Shown here piece by piece: positions 1-5,423 of a stretch of 6,250 nucleotides of DNA. The stretch is taken from the NCBI GenBank assembly GCA_029857875.1, contig JAOUGB010000152.1, forward strand, positions 1-6,250, in the 5' to 3' direction. A program made the translations under genes and the position numbers. The notes beneath the pieces are model-generated. The model was not told the origin of the DNA and did no database searches. It saw only the letters and a list, made by a program, of their open reading frames with translations. Each line of letters starts with the position of its first letter. Position 1 is the stretch's first letter. Source of the stretch: Desulfobacteraceae bacterium. GTDB taxonomy: Bacteria; Desulfobacterota; Desulfobacteria; Desulfobacterales; UBA11574.

Positions 1-1
1 A

Positions 2-562
2 TCATTTGTTTTTGTGCTTGTTTTTGCATTTGTTTTGGGAGCAGTCGGCTTTTCCTTTGCCGATGATTCAGAAATGCTTCAAGCCGGTGAAAAAAAGGCA
101 TGGTCGAAGGCATGTTCGGCTGTTCCTGCAGAACGCCAGCTCGACGTAGCTCAGTTTAAAAAGCTCTACGATGATGTCATGGCCGGAAAGGAAAAAGCAT
201 ATCTGATCGACACCCGAACCCATCCGGAGTTTTATGCCTTTCACATTCCCTATACCGACCATATCCATTCGGGCCATATGTACACGTTTCCCAAGAAGAT
301 CAAGGATAAAAACGCCAAAATTGTGGTCTGGTGCCGAACCTTCAAGCGACAGTGCTATGTAGGCGAAAAACTTGTTGAATATGGTTACACCAATGTATGG
401 ACCTACAAAGAAGGTATAGTGGGCTGGATCAAAGCCGGACATCCCGTATGCAACCAGTTTGCCGGCATCTTTAAGGTCACCGAATACCATAAAGACTTTA
501 CGGAAATGGATAAAGAGACCGGTAAGCCCAAGTGGCAAATCCGAGAATTTCATCCTCACTAA
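2..562 (+). CDS. Exported rhodanese-like (sulfurtransferase-fold) protein, 5' partial
   Basis: The reading frame is open from the window edge to TAA at 560-562. A GTG at 14 could start it, but the in-frame codons before it (S-F-V-F) extend the same hydrophobic stretch, so the true start is probably upstream. The N-terminus looks like a signal peptide: a hydrophobic run, then SFA before DDSE, a plausible signal peptidase I site. Counting from the GTG, a single rhodanese domain covers about residues 44-145. It contains LIDTRTHPEF (CDC25-like DxR motif), the active-site loop CRTFKR with Cys107 and Arg112, and the late YKEGIVGW segment. Rhodaneses carry a persulfide on this Cys, and the six-residue loop is the normal sulfurtransferase size. 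The predicted location is periplasmic. A strong hairpin follows, so this gene is probably transcribed separately from the arsR group. The fold is well supported; the physiological substrate is not known. Confidence 0.85.
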   Translation, partial: SFVFVLVFAFVLGAVGFSFADDSEMLQAGEKKAWSKACSAVPAERQLDVAQFKKLYDDVMAGKEKAYLIDTRTHPEFYAFHIPYTDHIHSGHMYTFPKKIKDKNAKIVVWCRTFKRQCYVGEKLVEYGYTNVWTYKEGIVGWIKAGHPVCNQFAGIFKVTEYHKDFTEMDKETGKPKWQIREFHPH

Positions 563-574
563 AAGACGTTTCTA

Positions 575-614
575 TTTTTCAAGGGGAAAGGATTATTCCT
601 TTTCCCTTGAAAAA
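575..614 (+). terminator. Strong hairpin after the rhodanese gene, probable terminator
   Basis: A 17-bp stem (575-591 with 598-614) closes a 6-nt loop ATTATT. All positions pair, one as a G-T wobble. The left arm starts TTTTTC and the right arm ends GAAAAA. There is no U-run after the stem on the + strand, so it is not a textbook intrinsic terminator; it may also act as a 3'-end stabiliser. It starts 13 nt after the rhodanese stop. Confidence 0.6.
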
Positions 615-650
615 GTCGTCACTTCCCCCTTATAGGACCACCGCAAATTC

Positions 651-669
651 AAACAATTTCCAATTGTTT
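651..669. repeat. AT-rich perfect inverted repeat
   Basis: AAACAATT at 651-658 and AATTGTTT at 662-669 form a perfect 8-bp inverted repeat around TCC. TTCCCCC occurs on both sides (624-630 and 671-677, approximately). It lies about 30 bp upstream of the arsR -35 box. It could be a protein-binding site or a weak hairpin; nothing in the sequence decides which. Confidence 0.3.
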
Positions 670-701
670 ATTCCCCCCTGTAAAGTTTTATTAAAAAATA
701 T

Positions 702-730
702 TTGACACATTTTGAATTGGGCTATATATT
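702..730 (+). promoter_or_regulatory. Sigma70-type promoter of arsR
   Basis: A consensus -35 box TTGACA (702-707) is separated by 17 bp from a -10-like TATATT (725-730). The start point would fall about 27 bp before the arsR ATG. The -10 box lies inside the inverted repeat at 725-746, the usual arrangement for an autorepressed ArsR-type promoter. Confidence 0.75.
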
Positions 731-746
731 CCAAAATGGGAATATA
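725..746. promoter_or_regulatory. Putative ArsR operator
   Basis: TATATTCC (725-732) and GGAATATA (739-746) form a perfect 8-bp inverted repeat with a 6-nt spacer AAAATG. It covers the -10 box and probable start site and ends next to the Shine-Dalgarno AGGAG (747-751). A winged-helix dimer bound here would block RNA polymerase. The size and position match operators of ArsR/SmtB repressors; that the adjacent gene product binds here is inference. Confidence 0.65.
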
Positions 747-756
747 AGGAGTTGCC

Positions 757-1098
757 ATGAAAACATTTTTAAAAGTGATGAAGGCCCTTTCCGATCCCAA
801 CAGGGTGAAAATTATAAAATTACTTCAGAAAAAAGTGATGTGCGTTTGCGAGCTCCAGGCGGCCTTGAAGATTTCCCAGCCGAGTGTCTCCAAGCACCTT
901 AAAATACTTGAAGAGGCCGGGCTGGTCGATTATCAGAAAGATGGCCTATGGGTGAACTATTATCTTGCCGACGGGAAACAAAGCCCTTATTCGGCCAGCC
1001 TTTTGGGCCATCTAAGACATTGGCTGGACAATGATCCGGAAGTGGCCGAGTTGGTCAAAAAAGCGCCGTTGTTGAACCGTGAAGAATTGACCGGGTAA
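757..1098 (+). CDS. arsR: ArsR-family metalloid-responsive repressor
   Basis: This encodes a 113-aa winged helix-turn-helix protein, the normal size for the ArsR/SmtB family. The N-terminal FLKVMKALSDPNRVKIIKLL is the typical first helix region. VMCVCEL follows, placing Cys29 and Cys31 in the alpha-3 'CVC' metal box of arsenic-type ArsR sensors. The recognition helix is SQPSVSKHLKIL (40-51) and the wing is around YQKDGLWVNYYL (59-70). Family knowledge: As(III) or Sb(III) binding to these thiols releases DNA. Only two Cys are visible, with no third Cys close by. The start ATG 757 is supported by AGGAG at 747-751. The promoter and operator lie immediately upstream, so autoregulation is likely, and the permease follows 107 bp downstream. 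The inducer could be another soft metal, but the CVC box favours arsenic or antimony. Confidence 0.92.
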   Translation: MKTFLKVMKALSDPNRVKIIKLLQKKVMCVCELQAALKISQPSVSKHLKILEEAGLVDYQKDGLWVNYYLADGKQSPYSASLLGHLRHWLDNDPEVAELVKKAPLLNREELTG

Positions 1099-1112
1099 TT
1101 TTTTTTGCTTTA

Positions 1113-1138
1113 ATATATAGCTAAATTAGCATATAAAT
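1113..1138. promoter_or_regulatory. AT-rich dyad between arsR and the permease gene
   Basis: GCTAA-A-TTAGC (1120-1130) is a perfect short dyad set between ATATA runs (from about 1113 and to about 1138). It lies in the 107-bp gap before the permease, just after a run of eight T following the arsR stop. It could be a second operator or an RNA hairpin. Its half-sites do not match the operator at 725-746, so the same regulator need not bind. No convincing -35/-10 pair was seen in this gap. Confidence 0.3.
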
Positions 1139-1205
1139 ATTTGGATTAACTTAAAACACCTGATTCTGTTTCAAGCGAATCCGTCATTGACAAGGAGAAT
1201 GAAGG

Positions 1206-2591
1206 ATGAGTAACGCAACCATAACCCAAAAAATACCGGCAGCGGTGAAAGAATCTGAAGAAATTGAAAAAGAAGTCCAACCGAGCCTGATCGACTGGAA
1301 GACCATTTGGAAACCGCTGAGCGTTATCGTGGGTGGTTTTATCATCTTTTTCTGGCTTCCTGTTGACAACAGCCGATTCACCGGTGCCGTGATCGAGTCC
1401 CTTGCCCTTGCCAAGTGGTATGCCCAGGAACACGTGATTCTCTGCCTAATCCCGGCCTTTTTCATAGCCGGCGCCATTGCCTGTTTCGTATCCCAGGCCG
1501 CGGTCATGAAATACCTGGGTGCCAATGCCAAAAAAGTGCTGGCGTATGGTGTGGCCTCGGTATCCGGTTCTATTCTGGCGGTCTGTTCTTGCACGATCTT
1601 GCCCCTTTTTGCCGGCATCTGGAAACGGGGCGCAGGGCTTGGACCGGCCATTGCCTTTCTCTACTCCGGCCCGGCCATCAATGTGTTGGCCATTGTACTG
1701 ACGGCCCGGGTTCTCGGACTTGCCATCGGTATAGCTCGTGCGGTAGGAGCGATAATTTTTAGCATCGTCATCGGGCTGATCATGCATTTTCTTTTCAGAA
1801 AAGAAGAAGAAGCCAAAGCCCAGGCAGCATTGCATATGCCCGAACCTAATGTGGAACGGCCCCTGTGGCAGAATGTCATCTATTTTGCCACCATGGTGTT
1901 TATTCTTATTTTTGCTACCTGGGGAAAACCGGCCGAACCCACTGGTCTCTGGCATGCCATTTACAGTATCAAGTGGCTGATGACCGGTCTTTTTGCGGTG
2001 ATTCTGGGTGTTCTTCTCATCGTCTGGTTCAAGGTAAGGGCCTATAAGGTTGGGCTGGCCGGCGCGGCAGTCCTGGTTCTGGCACTTCTTTTCCCGCGCG
2101 AGCCACTTATCGCCTTTTCCACAGGCATCATTGGATTGGTGTGGATAATCACCACCACTCGGGGGGAAACCGAAAACTGGTTTCTATCTTCCTGGGATTT
2201 TACCAAACAGATTATGCCGCTGCTCTTTGCCGGGGTTCTGGTAGCAGGTCTTCTGCTGGGACGGCCCGGTTCAGAGGGCCTCATTTCATCAAAGTGGGTG
2301 AGCGGCCTGGTGGGCGGAAACTCCCTGTGGGCAAACCTTTTTGCTTCTGTTGCCGGTGCATTCATGTACTTTGCCACGCTCACGGAGGTACCGATTTTGC
2401 AGGGGCTGCTTGGCTCAGGCATGGGACAGGGACCGGCATTGGCGCTTCTGCTTGCCGGCCCTGCTCTGAGTTTGCCGAATATGTTGGTGATCCGAAGCGT
2501 GCTGGGCACCAAAAAGACCATTGCTTACATCACCTTGGTCGTCATCATGGCCACCATCAGCGGGATGATCTTCGGGCATTTTTTTCGATAA
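1206..2591 (+). CDS. arsP: ArsP/COG0701 (DUF318) family membrane permease
   Basis: This encodes a 461-aa polytopic membrane protein. After a polar N-terminus (about 1-35) come hydrophobic segments near 38-52, 78-100, 112-135, 145-170, 173-197, 222-240, 258-275, 283-297, 300-316, 336-352, 374-392, 408-428 and 438-460. The family signature is in the first half: AVCSCTILPLFAGIWKRGAG (Cys127, Cys129), then an FLYSGPAINV motif. A matching second-half motif, GPALALLLAGPALSLPN, suggests an internal repeat. Characterised ArsP proteins export trivalent organoarsenicals; other COG0701 members have been linked to Cu/Zn, so the substrate is not certain. A cytosolic loop of about 25 charged residues (about 198-222) separates the halves. 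AAGGAG (1192-1197) lies 8 nt before ATG 1206. Its position behind an ArsR gene supports metalloid efflux. No terminator hairpin was seen directly after the stop; a palindromic element begins 15 nt later. Confidence 0.88.
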   Translation: MSNATITQKIPAAVKESEEIEKEVQPSLIDWKTIWKPLSVIVGGFIIFFWLPVDNSRFTGAVIESLALAKWYAQEHVILCLIPAFFIAGAIACFVSQAAVMKYLGANAKKVLAYGVASVSGSILAVCSCTILPLFAGIWKRGAGLGPAIAFLYSGPAINVLAIVLTARVLGLAIGIARAVGAIIFSIVIGLIMHFLFRKEEEAKAQAALHMPEPNVERPLWQNVIYFATMVFILIFATWGKPAEPTGLWHAIYSIKWLMTGLFAVILGVLLIVWFKVRAYKVGLAGAAVLVLALLFPREPLIAFSTGIIGLVWIITTTRGETENWFLSSWDFTKQIMPLLFAGVLVAGLLLGRPGSEGLISSKWVSGLVGGNSLWANLFASVAGAFMYFATLTEVPILQGLLGSGMGQGPALALLLAGPALSLPNMLVIRSVLGTKKTIAYITLVVIMATISGMIFGHFFR

Positions 2592-2611
2592 AAGACAACA
2601 GTTCAGCCACT

Positions 2612-2635
2612 AAGGCACAAAGGCACAAAGGCACA
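2612..2635. repeat. Three tandem copies of AAGGCACA
   Basis: Three exact head-to-tail copies of the 8-bp unit AAGGCACA occupy 2612-2619, 2620-2627 and 2628-2635. They form the left end of the palindromic element. The right end carries a degenerate version in the opposite orientation. Confidence 0.85.
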
Positions 2636-2708
2636 AAGAATATGTAACGTACAGAAATCAATGTAATATTTTTATATAGTGATCACTTTGTATTTTGGTG
2701 CCGTACGT

Positions 2709-2799
2709 TATTGCTCCAAAGAAATATTTTGCCTTTCCGCCTGAGGCGGACAAGAACAAATTTCTTTCGGCCTGCTACTTCAAAGGCTTTTTAGCAATA
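2709..2799 (+). other. Nested multi-stem hairpin, possible terminator or processing structure
   Basis: Three nested perfect inverted repeats share one centre: TATTGCT/AGCAATA (2709-2715, 2793-2799), AAAGAAAT/ATTTCTTT (2718-2725, 2760-2767), and TCCGCC-TGA-GGCGGA (2736-2750). The transcript could fold into a long interrupted hairpin between the permease and thioredoxin genes. No poly-U tract follows directly. Confidence 0.5.
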
Positions 2800-2881
2800 T
2801 TCGGGTGCAAAACTTGAATTATAATCTTTAGTGTCTTCGTGTGTTTGTGGGTTAGCTATTACGATAAAAGGAGAAAGCATC

Positions 2882-3382
2882 ATGTCAGACGATAAGGTAA
2901 CACGAATAACGGTGGGCGGACACGCGACGGGCATCATCGGTCTACAACCGATTCTCGAAGAGGTCGCCAAAGAATTTGCAGGCAGAACCGATGATGAAAT
3001 TAAGGCTGAGCTTTTAAACCGATTATCCCAAAAAAACTACATCAGCAGTAGAACCAGAGATGTTTACGGCCACGCATTTTTAAGAGAATTCAAAAAATTT
3101 GTCGGAGAACCCTTTGAGGACACCGGGGACGGCGGATTGGAGATCAAAGTCTTGGGCCCTGGCTGCCCGCGCTGTGAAAAGCTCGAGCAGGATCTCATGG
3201 CAATGATGGCCGAGTTCAATATCGCCGCCGGACTTGAACATGTTCGGGATCCAATAGAAATCGCAAGTTACGGTGTCATGGGATCGCCGGCATTGATCAT
3301 CAATGGTGAAGTAAAAGCCGTGGGCTCAGTTCCACCGAAAAACAAACTCAAAGAATGGCTACTGGAGGCGGCAAAACGTTAA
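2882..3382 (+). CDS. Two-domain protein: unrecognised N-terminal domain plus MTH895-like thioredoxin
   Basis: This encodes a 166-aa cytosolic protein. Residues 1-80 form a charged, probably helical domain (conserved-looking VGGHATGIIGLQPIL and LSQKNYISSRTRDVYG) that I cannot name. Residues 87-166 are a mini-thioredoxin of the TM0996/MTH895 'redox-active disulfide protein 2' type: EIKVLGPGCPRCEKLEQ with active-site Cys95 and Cys98 (CPRC), and the cis-proline loop GVMGSPALIINGE (Pro136). Family members do thiol-disulfide exchange. The start is ATG 2882, with AAGGAG at 2868-2873, 8 nt upstream. The upstream in-frame GTG at 2831 lies inside the repeat element and lacks such a site. The thioredoxin domain is about 53% identical (40 of 75, counted by hand) to the next gene product, so the two arose by duplication. 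A roughly 290-bp gap before it suggests it heads its own transcription unit. Confidence 0.85.
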   Translation: MSDDKVTRITVGGHATGIIGLQPILEEVAKEFAGRTDDEIKAELLNRLSQKNYISSRTRDVYGHAFLREFKKFVGEPFEDTGDGGLEIKVLGPGCPRCEKLEQDLMAMMAEFNIAAGLEHVRDPIEIASYGVMGSPALIINGEVKAVGSVPPKNKLKEWLLEAAKR

Positions 3383-3456
3383 ACATGATAGGTACTAAAA
3401 GTTAAACAAACAACTCAACAAGTCATCCATTTAACGATATCTACAAGGAGAAAAAC

Positions 3457-3690
3457 ATGGAAATTAAGGTACTGGGCCCCGGATGCCCAAAATGTAAACA
3501 GACCGAACAAAATGTAAAGGATGCAGTTGCTGAAACCGGCGTCGACGCCACGGTAGAAAAGGTTACCGACATCATGGAGATCGCCGGTTACGGTGTTTTC
3601 GGAACCCCTTCTGTGATCATTGATGGGGAAGTCAAAAGTGTTGGAAAGATTCCCACAAAAGAAGATGTCAAGTCATGGCTCGACAAATAG
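3457..3690 (+). CDS. MTH895/TM0996-family mini-thioredoxin
   Basis: This 77-aa protein is the usual length for stand-alone MTH895-like thioredoxins (redox-active disulfide protein 2 family). It starts MEIKVLGPGCPKCKQ, with active-site Cys10 and Cys13 (CPKC). The cis-proline loop is GVFGTPSVIIDGE (Pro51), and a C-terminal helix ends WLDK. No signal peptide is present, so it acts in the cytosol. AAGGAG (3445-3450) lies 6 nt before ATG 3457. It follows the two-domain homologue by 74 bp and precedes the exported thioredoxin by 36 bp. Proteins of this family often accompany or are fused to COG0701 permeases (from memory), which fits the permease upstream. Its reductant and target are not visible; the CcdA-like protein downstream is a possible electron acceptor. 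Confidence 0.93.
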   Translation: MEIKVLGPGCPKCKQTEQNVKDAVAETGVDATVEKVTDIMEIAGYGVFGTPSVIIDGEVKSVGKIPTKEDVKSWLDK

Positions 3691-3726
3691 TGGTTGCATA
3701 TGATTATTCAGATAAAAAATTAGAAT

Positions 3727-4125
3727 ATGAAAACAAACGTGAAAAAATTACGACCAGCAACCTGTTTCACAGCTTTCGTGTTTTTGGTTTTATTGATACC
3801 GACGTTGGAGATTGCTAAAGCGGACGGGTTCAGTAATTTGCCGGTCAAAGGAATGGTCACCATGATCGATTTGGGTGCCAAAAAATGCATCCCGTGCAAG
3901 ATGATGGCGCCGATCATGGAAAAGATGGAAAAAGTGTACAAAGGGAAAGCGGTGATTGCCTTTATCGACGTTTGGGAGCATCGGGAACCGATCTACCGGT
4001 TTGGTATCCGGGCAATTCCCACACAGATCTTTTTCGATAAAAACGGCAAAGAAGTCTACCGGCATGTAGGGTTTTTGGCTGAAAAAGATATTGTCGCACA
4101 ACTGGAGAAGATGGGTGTCAAGTAA
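3727..4125 (+). CDS. Exported thioredoxin-fold protein (CIPC active site)
   Basis: This 132-aa protein begins with a signal peptide: basic KTNVKKLR, a hydrophobic core at about 13-28, then AKA before DG (about residues 30-33) as a likely cleavage site. Retention as a membrane anchor is also possible. The mature part is one thioredoxin domain: VTMIDLGAKKCIPCKMMAP with Cys54 and Cys57, the central strand AVIAFIDVWEH, the cis-Pro loop IRAIPTQIFF (Pro98), and a final helix EKDIVAQLEKMG. It probably reduces or exchanges disulfides in the periplasm. The CcdA-like gene begins 6 bp after its stop, which fits the known pairing of CcdA/DsbD proteins with a periplasmic thioredoxin. There is no clear Shine-Dalgarno before ATG 3727, so expression may be low or coupled to the preceding gene. 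Confidence 0.9.
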   Translation: MKTNVKKLRPATCFTAFVFLVLLIPTLEIAKADGFSNLPVKGMVTMIDLGAKKCIPCKMMAPIMEKMEKVYKGKAVIAFIDVWEHREPIYRFGIRAIPTQIFFDKNGKEVYRHVGFLAEKDIVAQLEKMGVK

Positions 4126-4131
4126 ATCGTT

Positions 4132-4839
4132 ATGATTGAATCATTCTTTCTGACGGTAAACGAGTGGATTGCCGGTGGTACTGCAATTGCCGCTTTGGGC
4201 TGTTTTGTGTGGGGAATGATCAGCGTGCTGTTCAGTCCGTGCCATCTGGCATCGATTCCGCTGATCATTGCCTATGTGGGCGGCCAGCACCGGGCATTGA
4301 GCCCCAAACAGGCGGGTTCTTATGCGGCCCTTTTCACGCTGGGGCTGTTTATCACCATCGCCGTGATCGGGATGGTTTGCGCATTATTGGGCCGGATGCT
4401 TGGAGACGTGGGGAATTACTGGCAGATACTCATCGGACTGGTTTTGGTCTGGGTGGCCCTGGGGATGTTGGGCGTTGAGAAATGTGCCATATCCGGCAGC
4501 TTGCTGTATCGTCTGAATTTAAAAGGGCTGTTCGGTTCCTTTGCACTGGGTCTGGCATACGGAGTTCTTTCTGGTTCCTGTACCTTCGGATTTATCGCCC
4601 CGATTCTAGCGATTATTACGGTTCAGAAAAAATTGGCCGCCGGGATTCTGTTTATTGTGGTGTTTGCTGTCGGCCACTGCCTGCCGATCGTGATCGCCGG
4701 AAGCTCCACCGCCGTCATAAGACGCCTGATGGAAAACAGCACATGGCATGCCGCCGGAAACTGGTTTCGCAAAGTCGCGAGTATTTGTATCGGAATTCTG
4801 GGTATCTATTTCATCGTAAATCCGTTTATAGGGGTCTAA
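4132..4839 (+). CDS. CcdA/DsbD-family transmembrane thiol-disulfide transporter
   Basis: This 235-aa protein has about six membrane segments (near 15-34, 41-52, 64-88, 97-116, 133-162, 168-190, 215-232, some merged). The two family Cys are visible: Cys37 in VLFSPCHLASIPL, matching the SPC motif of the first repeat, and Cys150 in SGSCTFGFIAPIL, in the second repeat. CcdA-type proteins carry electrons from cytosolic thioredoxin across the inner membrane to extracytoplasmic thiol proteins. The gene lies 6 bp after the exported thioredoxin gene, so the two are probably translated together; no strong Shine-Dalgarno is seen. The cytosolic thioredoxins encoded upstream are plausible donors. A role in cytochrome c maturation is possible, but no cytochrome gene is nearby, so a dedicated relay for this cluster is likelier. 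Cys24, 83, 118, 183 and 219 are additional. Confidence 0.9.
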   Translation: MIESFFLTVNEWIAGGTAIAALGCFVWGMISVLFSPCHLASIPLIIAYVGGQHRALSPKQAGSYAALFTLGLFITIAVIGMVCALLGRMLGDVGNYWQILIGLVLVWVALGMLGVEKCAISGSLLYRLNLKGLFGSFALGLAYGVLSGSCTFGFIAPILAIITVQKKLAAGILFIVVFAVGHCLPIVIAGSSTAVIRRLMENSTWHAAGNWFRKVASICIGILGIYFIVNPFIGV

Positions 4840-4863
4840 AATTATAAGAAAAGAAATTTAAAA

Positions 4864-5013
4864 ATGAATTTAAAAAAAGTACAAATAGAACTGAACATTT
4901 CTGACGTCCAGCAGGTATTGGCCATCGCCCTGGATGAAGACAAAGAAAAGGCGCTTGAATATATCAAGATCCGTCTCGTCAAGCAGATCGAGAAATCCTT
5001 GCAGCCGCATTGA
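4864..5013 (+). CDS. Small acidic/helical protein, relative of the 5424-5576 product
   Basis: This is a 49-aa ORF ending in TGA at 5011-5013. I do not recognise a named family. It starts MNLKKVQIELNISD, a probable short strand, followed by a helical charged segment with DEDKEKALEYIK at residues 24-35 and a basic tail. The product at 5424-5576 shows the same plan (DDDKDEALHMIK; 7 of 12 identical here, plus IxD before it), so the two are paralogues and both are probably real genes. It begins 24 bp after the CcdA-like stop and has only a weak A-rich purine stretch in place of a Shine-Dalgarno. If its TGA were read through, 16 more codons would follow to TAA at 5062, but I see no good SECIS there. 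Function unknown. Confidence 0.65.
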   Translation: MNLKKVQIELNISDVQQVLAIALDEDKEKALEYIKIRLVKQIEKSLQPH

Positions 5014-5080
5014 GTGCCGGTTTTCGAGGTCAGTTACGGCCCCGGACAGTCTTATGGATTTTAATAAAACGCCCTTAGCT

Positions 5081-5386
5081 ATGAAACATCAATACATAAA
5101 GCTCTCCGACTTTTTGGTCGATTTCATTTCAGAAAGAGGCGGTGTCATGTCTGTATTTAACAGCGCCACCGTCATCGGGTGATGAAGAGGCATTAAAGGA
5201 CCGATCGGTCGGATCGGAAAACCCATAAATAACCGGGAATATGTTTTCTTTGAAGCAAACGGTATCGAGCTTTACATTGAAAAAGAACTTGTCGACAACG
5301 TCTCTGAAAACGACGGGCAAATCAGGGTATTAATGGGCGATTACGGGGTTCGCTCGATTTATTTTTATGATACCGATCTAAATTAA
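5081..5386 (+). CDS. Candidate selenoprotein with tandem Sec-Sec (CC/Se motif family-like)
   Basis: The frame runs from ATG 5081 to TAA 5384-5386, interrupted only by adjacent TGA codons at 5180-5182 and 5183-5185. With both read as selenocysteine it gives 101 aa. The N-part has YIKLSDFLVDFISERGGVMS, then ATVIG, Sec34-Sec35, RGIKGPIGRIGKPINNREY, and a C-part with GIELYIEKELV, IRVLMGDYGVRSIYF. This matches, from memory, small HesB/IscA-like 'CC/Se motif' proteins of deltaproteobacteria, whose Cys-Cys or Cys/Sec pair falls at this point after a GG-strand and before a GKP-Y segment. No frameshift is needed to join the halves. A bSECIS-like hairpin lies at 5201-5217. There is no clear Shine-Dalgarno; ATG 5054 is an alternative start. 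Function is unknown; a redox or metal/metalloid-binding role is inferred. The other reading is a gene broken by nonsense codons, made less likely by the hairpin and the conserved position. Confidence 0.75.
5201..5217 (+). promoter_or_regulatory. Putative bacterial SECIS hairpin for the tandem UGA
   Basis: CCGATC (5201-5206) and GATCGG (5212-5217) pair perfectly over a 5-nt loop GGTCG. The loop starts 24 nt after the first UGA and 21 nt after the second. Bacterial SECIS elements lie inside the coding region with a small apical loop about 16-37 nt after the UGA and a G among the first loop bases; this fits. A weak lower stem (GG 5198-5199 with CC near 5222-5224) could extend it. An overlapping alternative is the palindrome GACCGATCGGTC (5199-5210). 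Confidence 0.65.
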
Positions 5387-5423
5387 ACTCGTATTAAAAA
5401 GACAGATTAAGAGGTTTTTAAAA

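Larger units (their letters stand above)
2607..2850. repeat. Palindromic intergenic repeat element with inverted ends (MITE-like)
   Basis: This fills the 290-bp gene-free gap. The left end CCACTAAGGCAC... (from 2607) and the reverse complement of the right end (2826-2850, ending GTGTTTGTGG) match at 15 of the first 20 positions. Inside are TAACGTAC (2645-2652) with GTACGTTA (2703-2710), the perfect palindrome AGTGATCACT (2678-2687), and a nested hairpin at 2709-2799. No ORF of note lies inside. Similar CACAAAGG/ACGAAG-type repeats occur in many deltaproteobacterial genomes (from memory). A TATAAT at 2820-2825 could be a -10 box for the downstream operon, but I see no good -35 partner. Confidence 0.6.

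Noticed and set aside
1096..1110. Run of eight T after the arsR stop as an intrinsic terminator
   Set aside because: No GC-rich hairpin precedes it, so termination here is not supported.
1199..1213. Four-codon ORF (ATG 1199) overlapping the permease start
   Set aside because: It arises from the ATG within the ribosome-site region and is too short to distinguish from chance.
1184..1955. Several long minus-strand frames opposite the permease gene
   Set aside because: They are antisense to a strongly supported membrane protein, with no ribosome sites and no recognisable domains.
2831..2881. GTG 2831 as the start of the two-domain thioredoxin protein
   Set aside because: It lies in the right end of the repeat element and has no ribosome site, whereas ATG 2882 has AAGGAG 8 nt upstream.
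5011..5064. Read-through of the TGA ending the 49-aa gene as selenocysteine (16 further codons to TAA)
   Set aside because: The extension reads plausibly, but I found only 3-4 bp stems at the SECIS distance. An ordinary stop is simpler. Homologues extending past this point would reopen it.
4934..5182. A frame starting at ATG 4934 that runs into the tandem TGA
   Set aside because: Its first 40 codons are a Ser/Arg-rich shadow of the 49-aa gene. Only the part from about 5081 is credible, and that belongs to the tandem-Sec gene.
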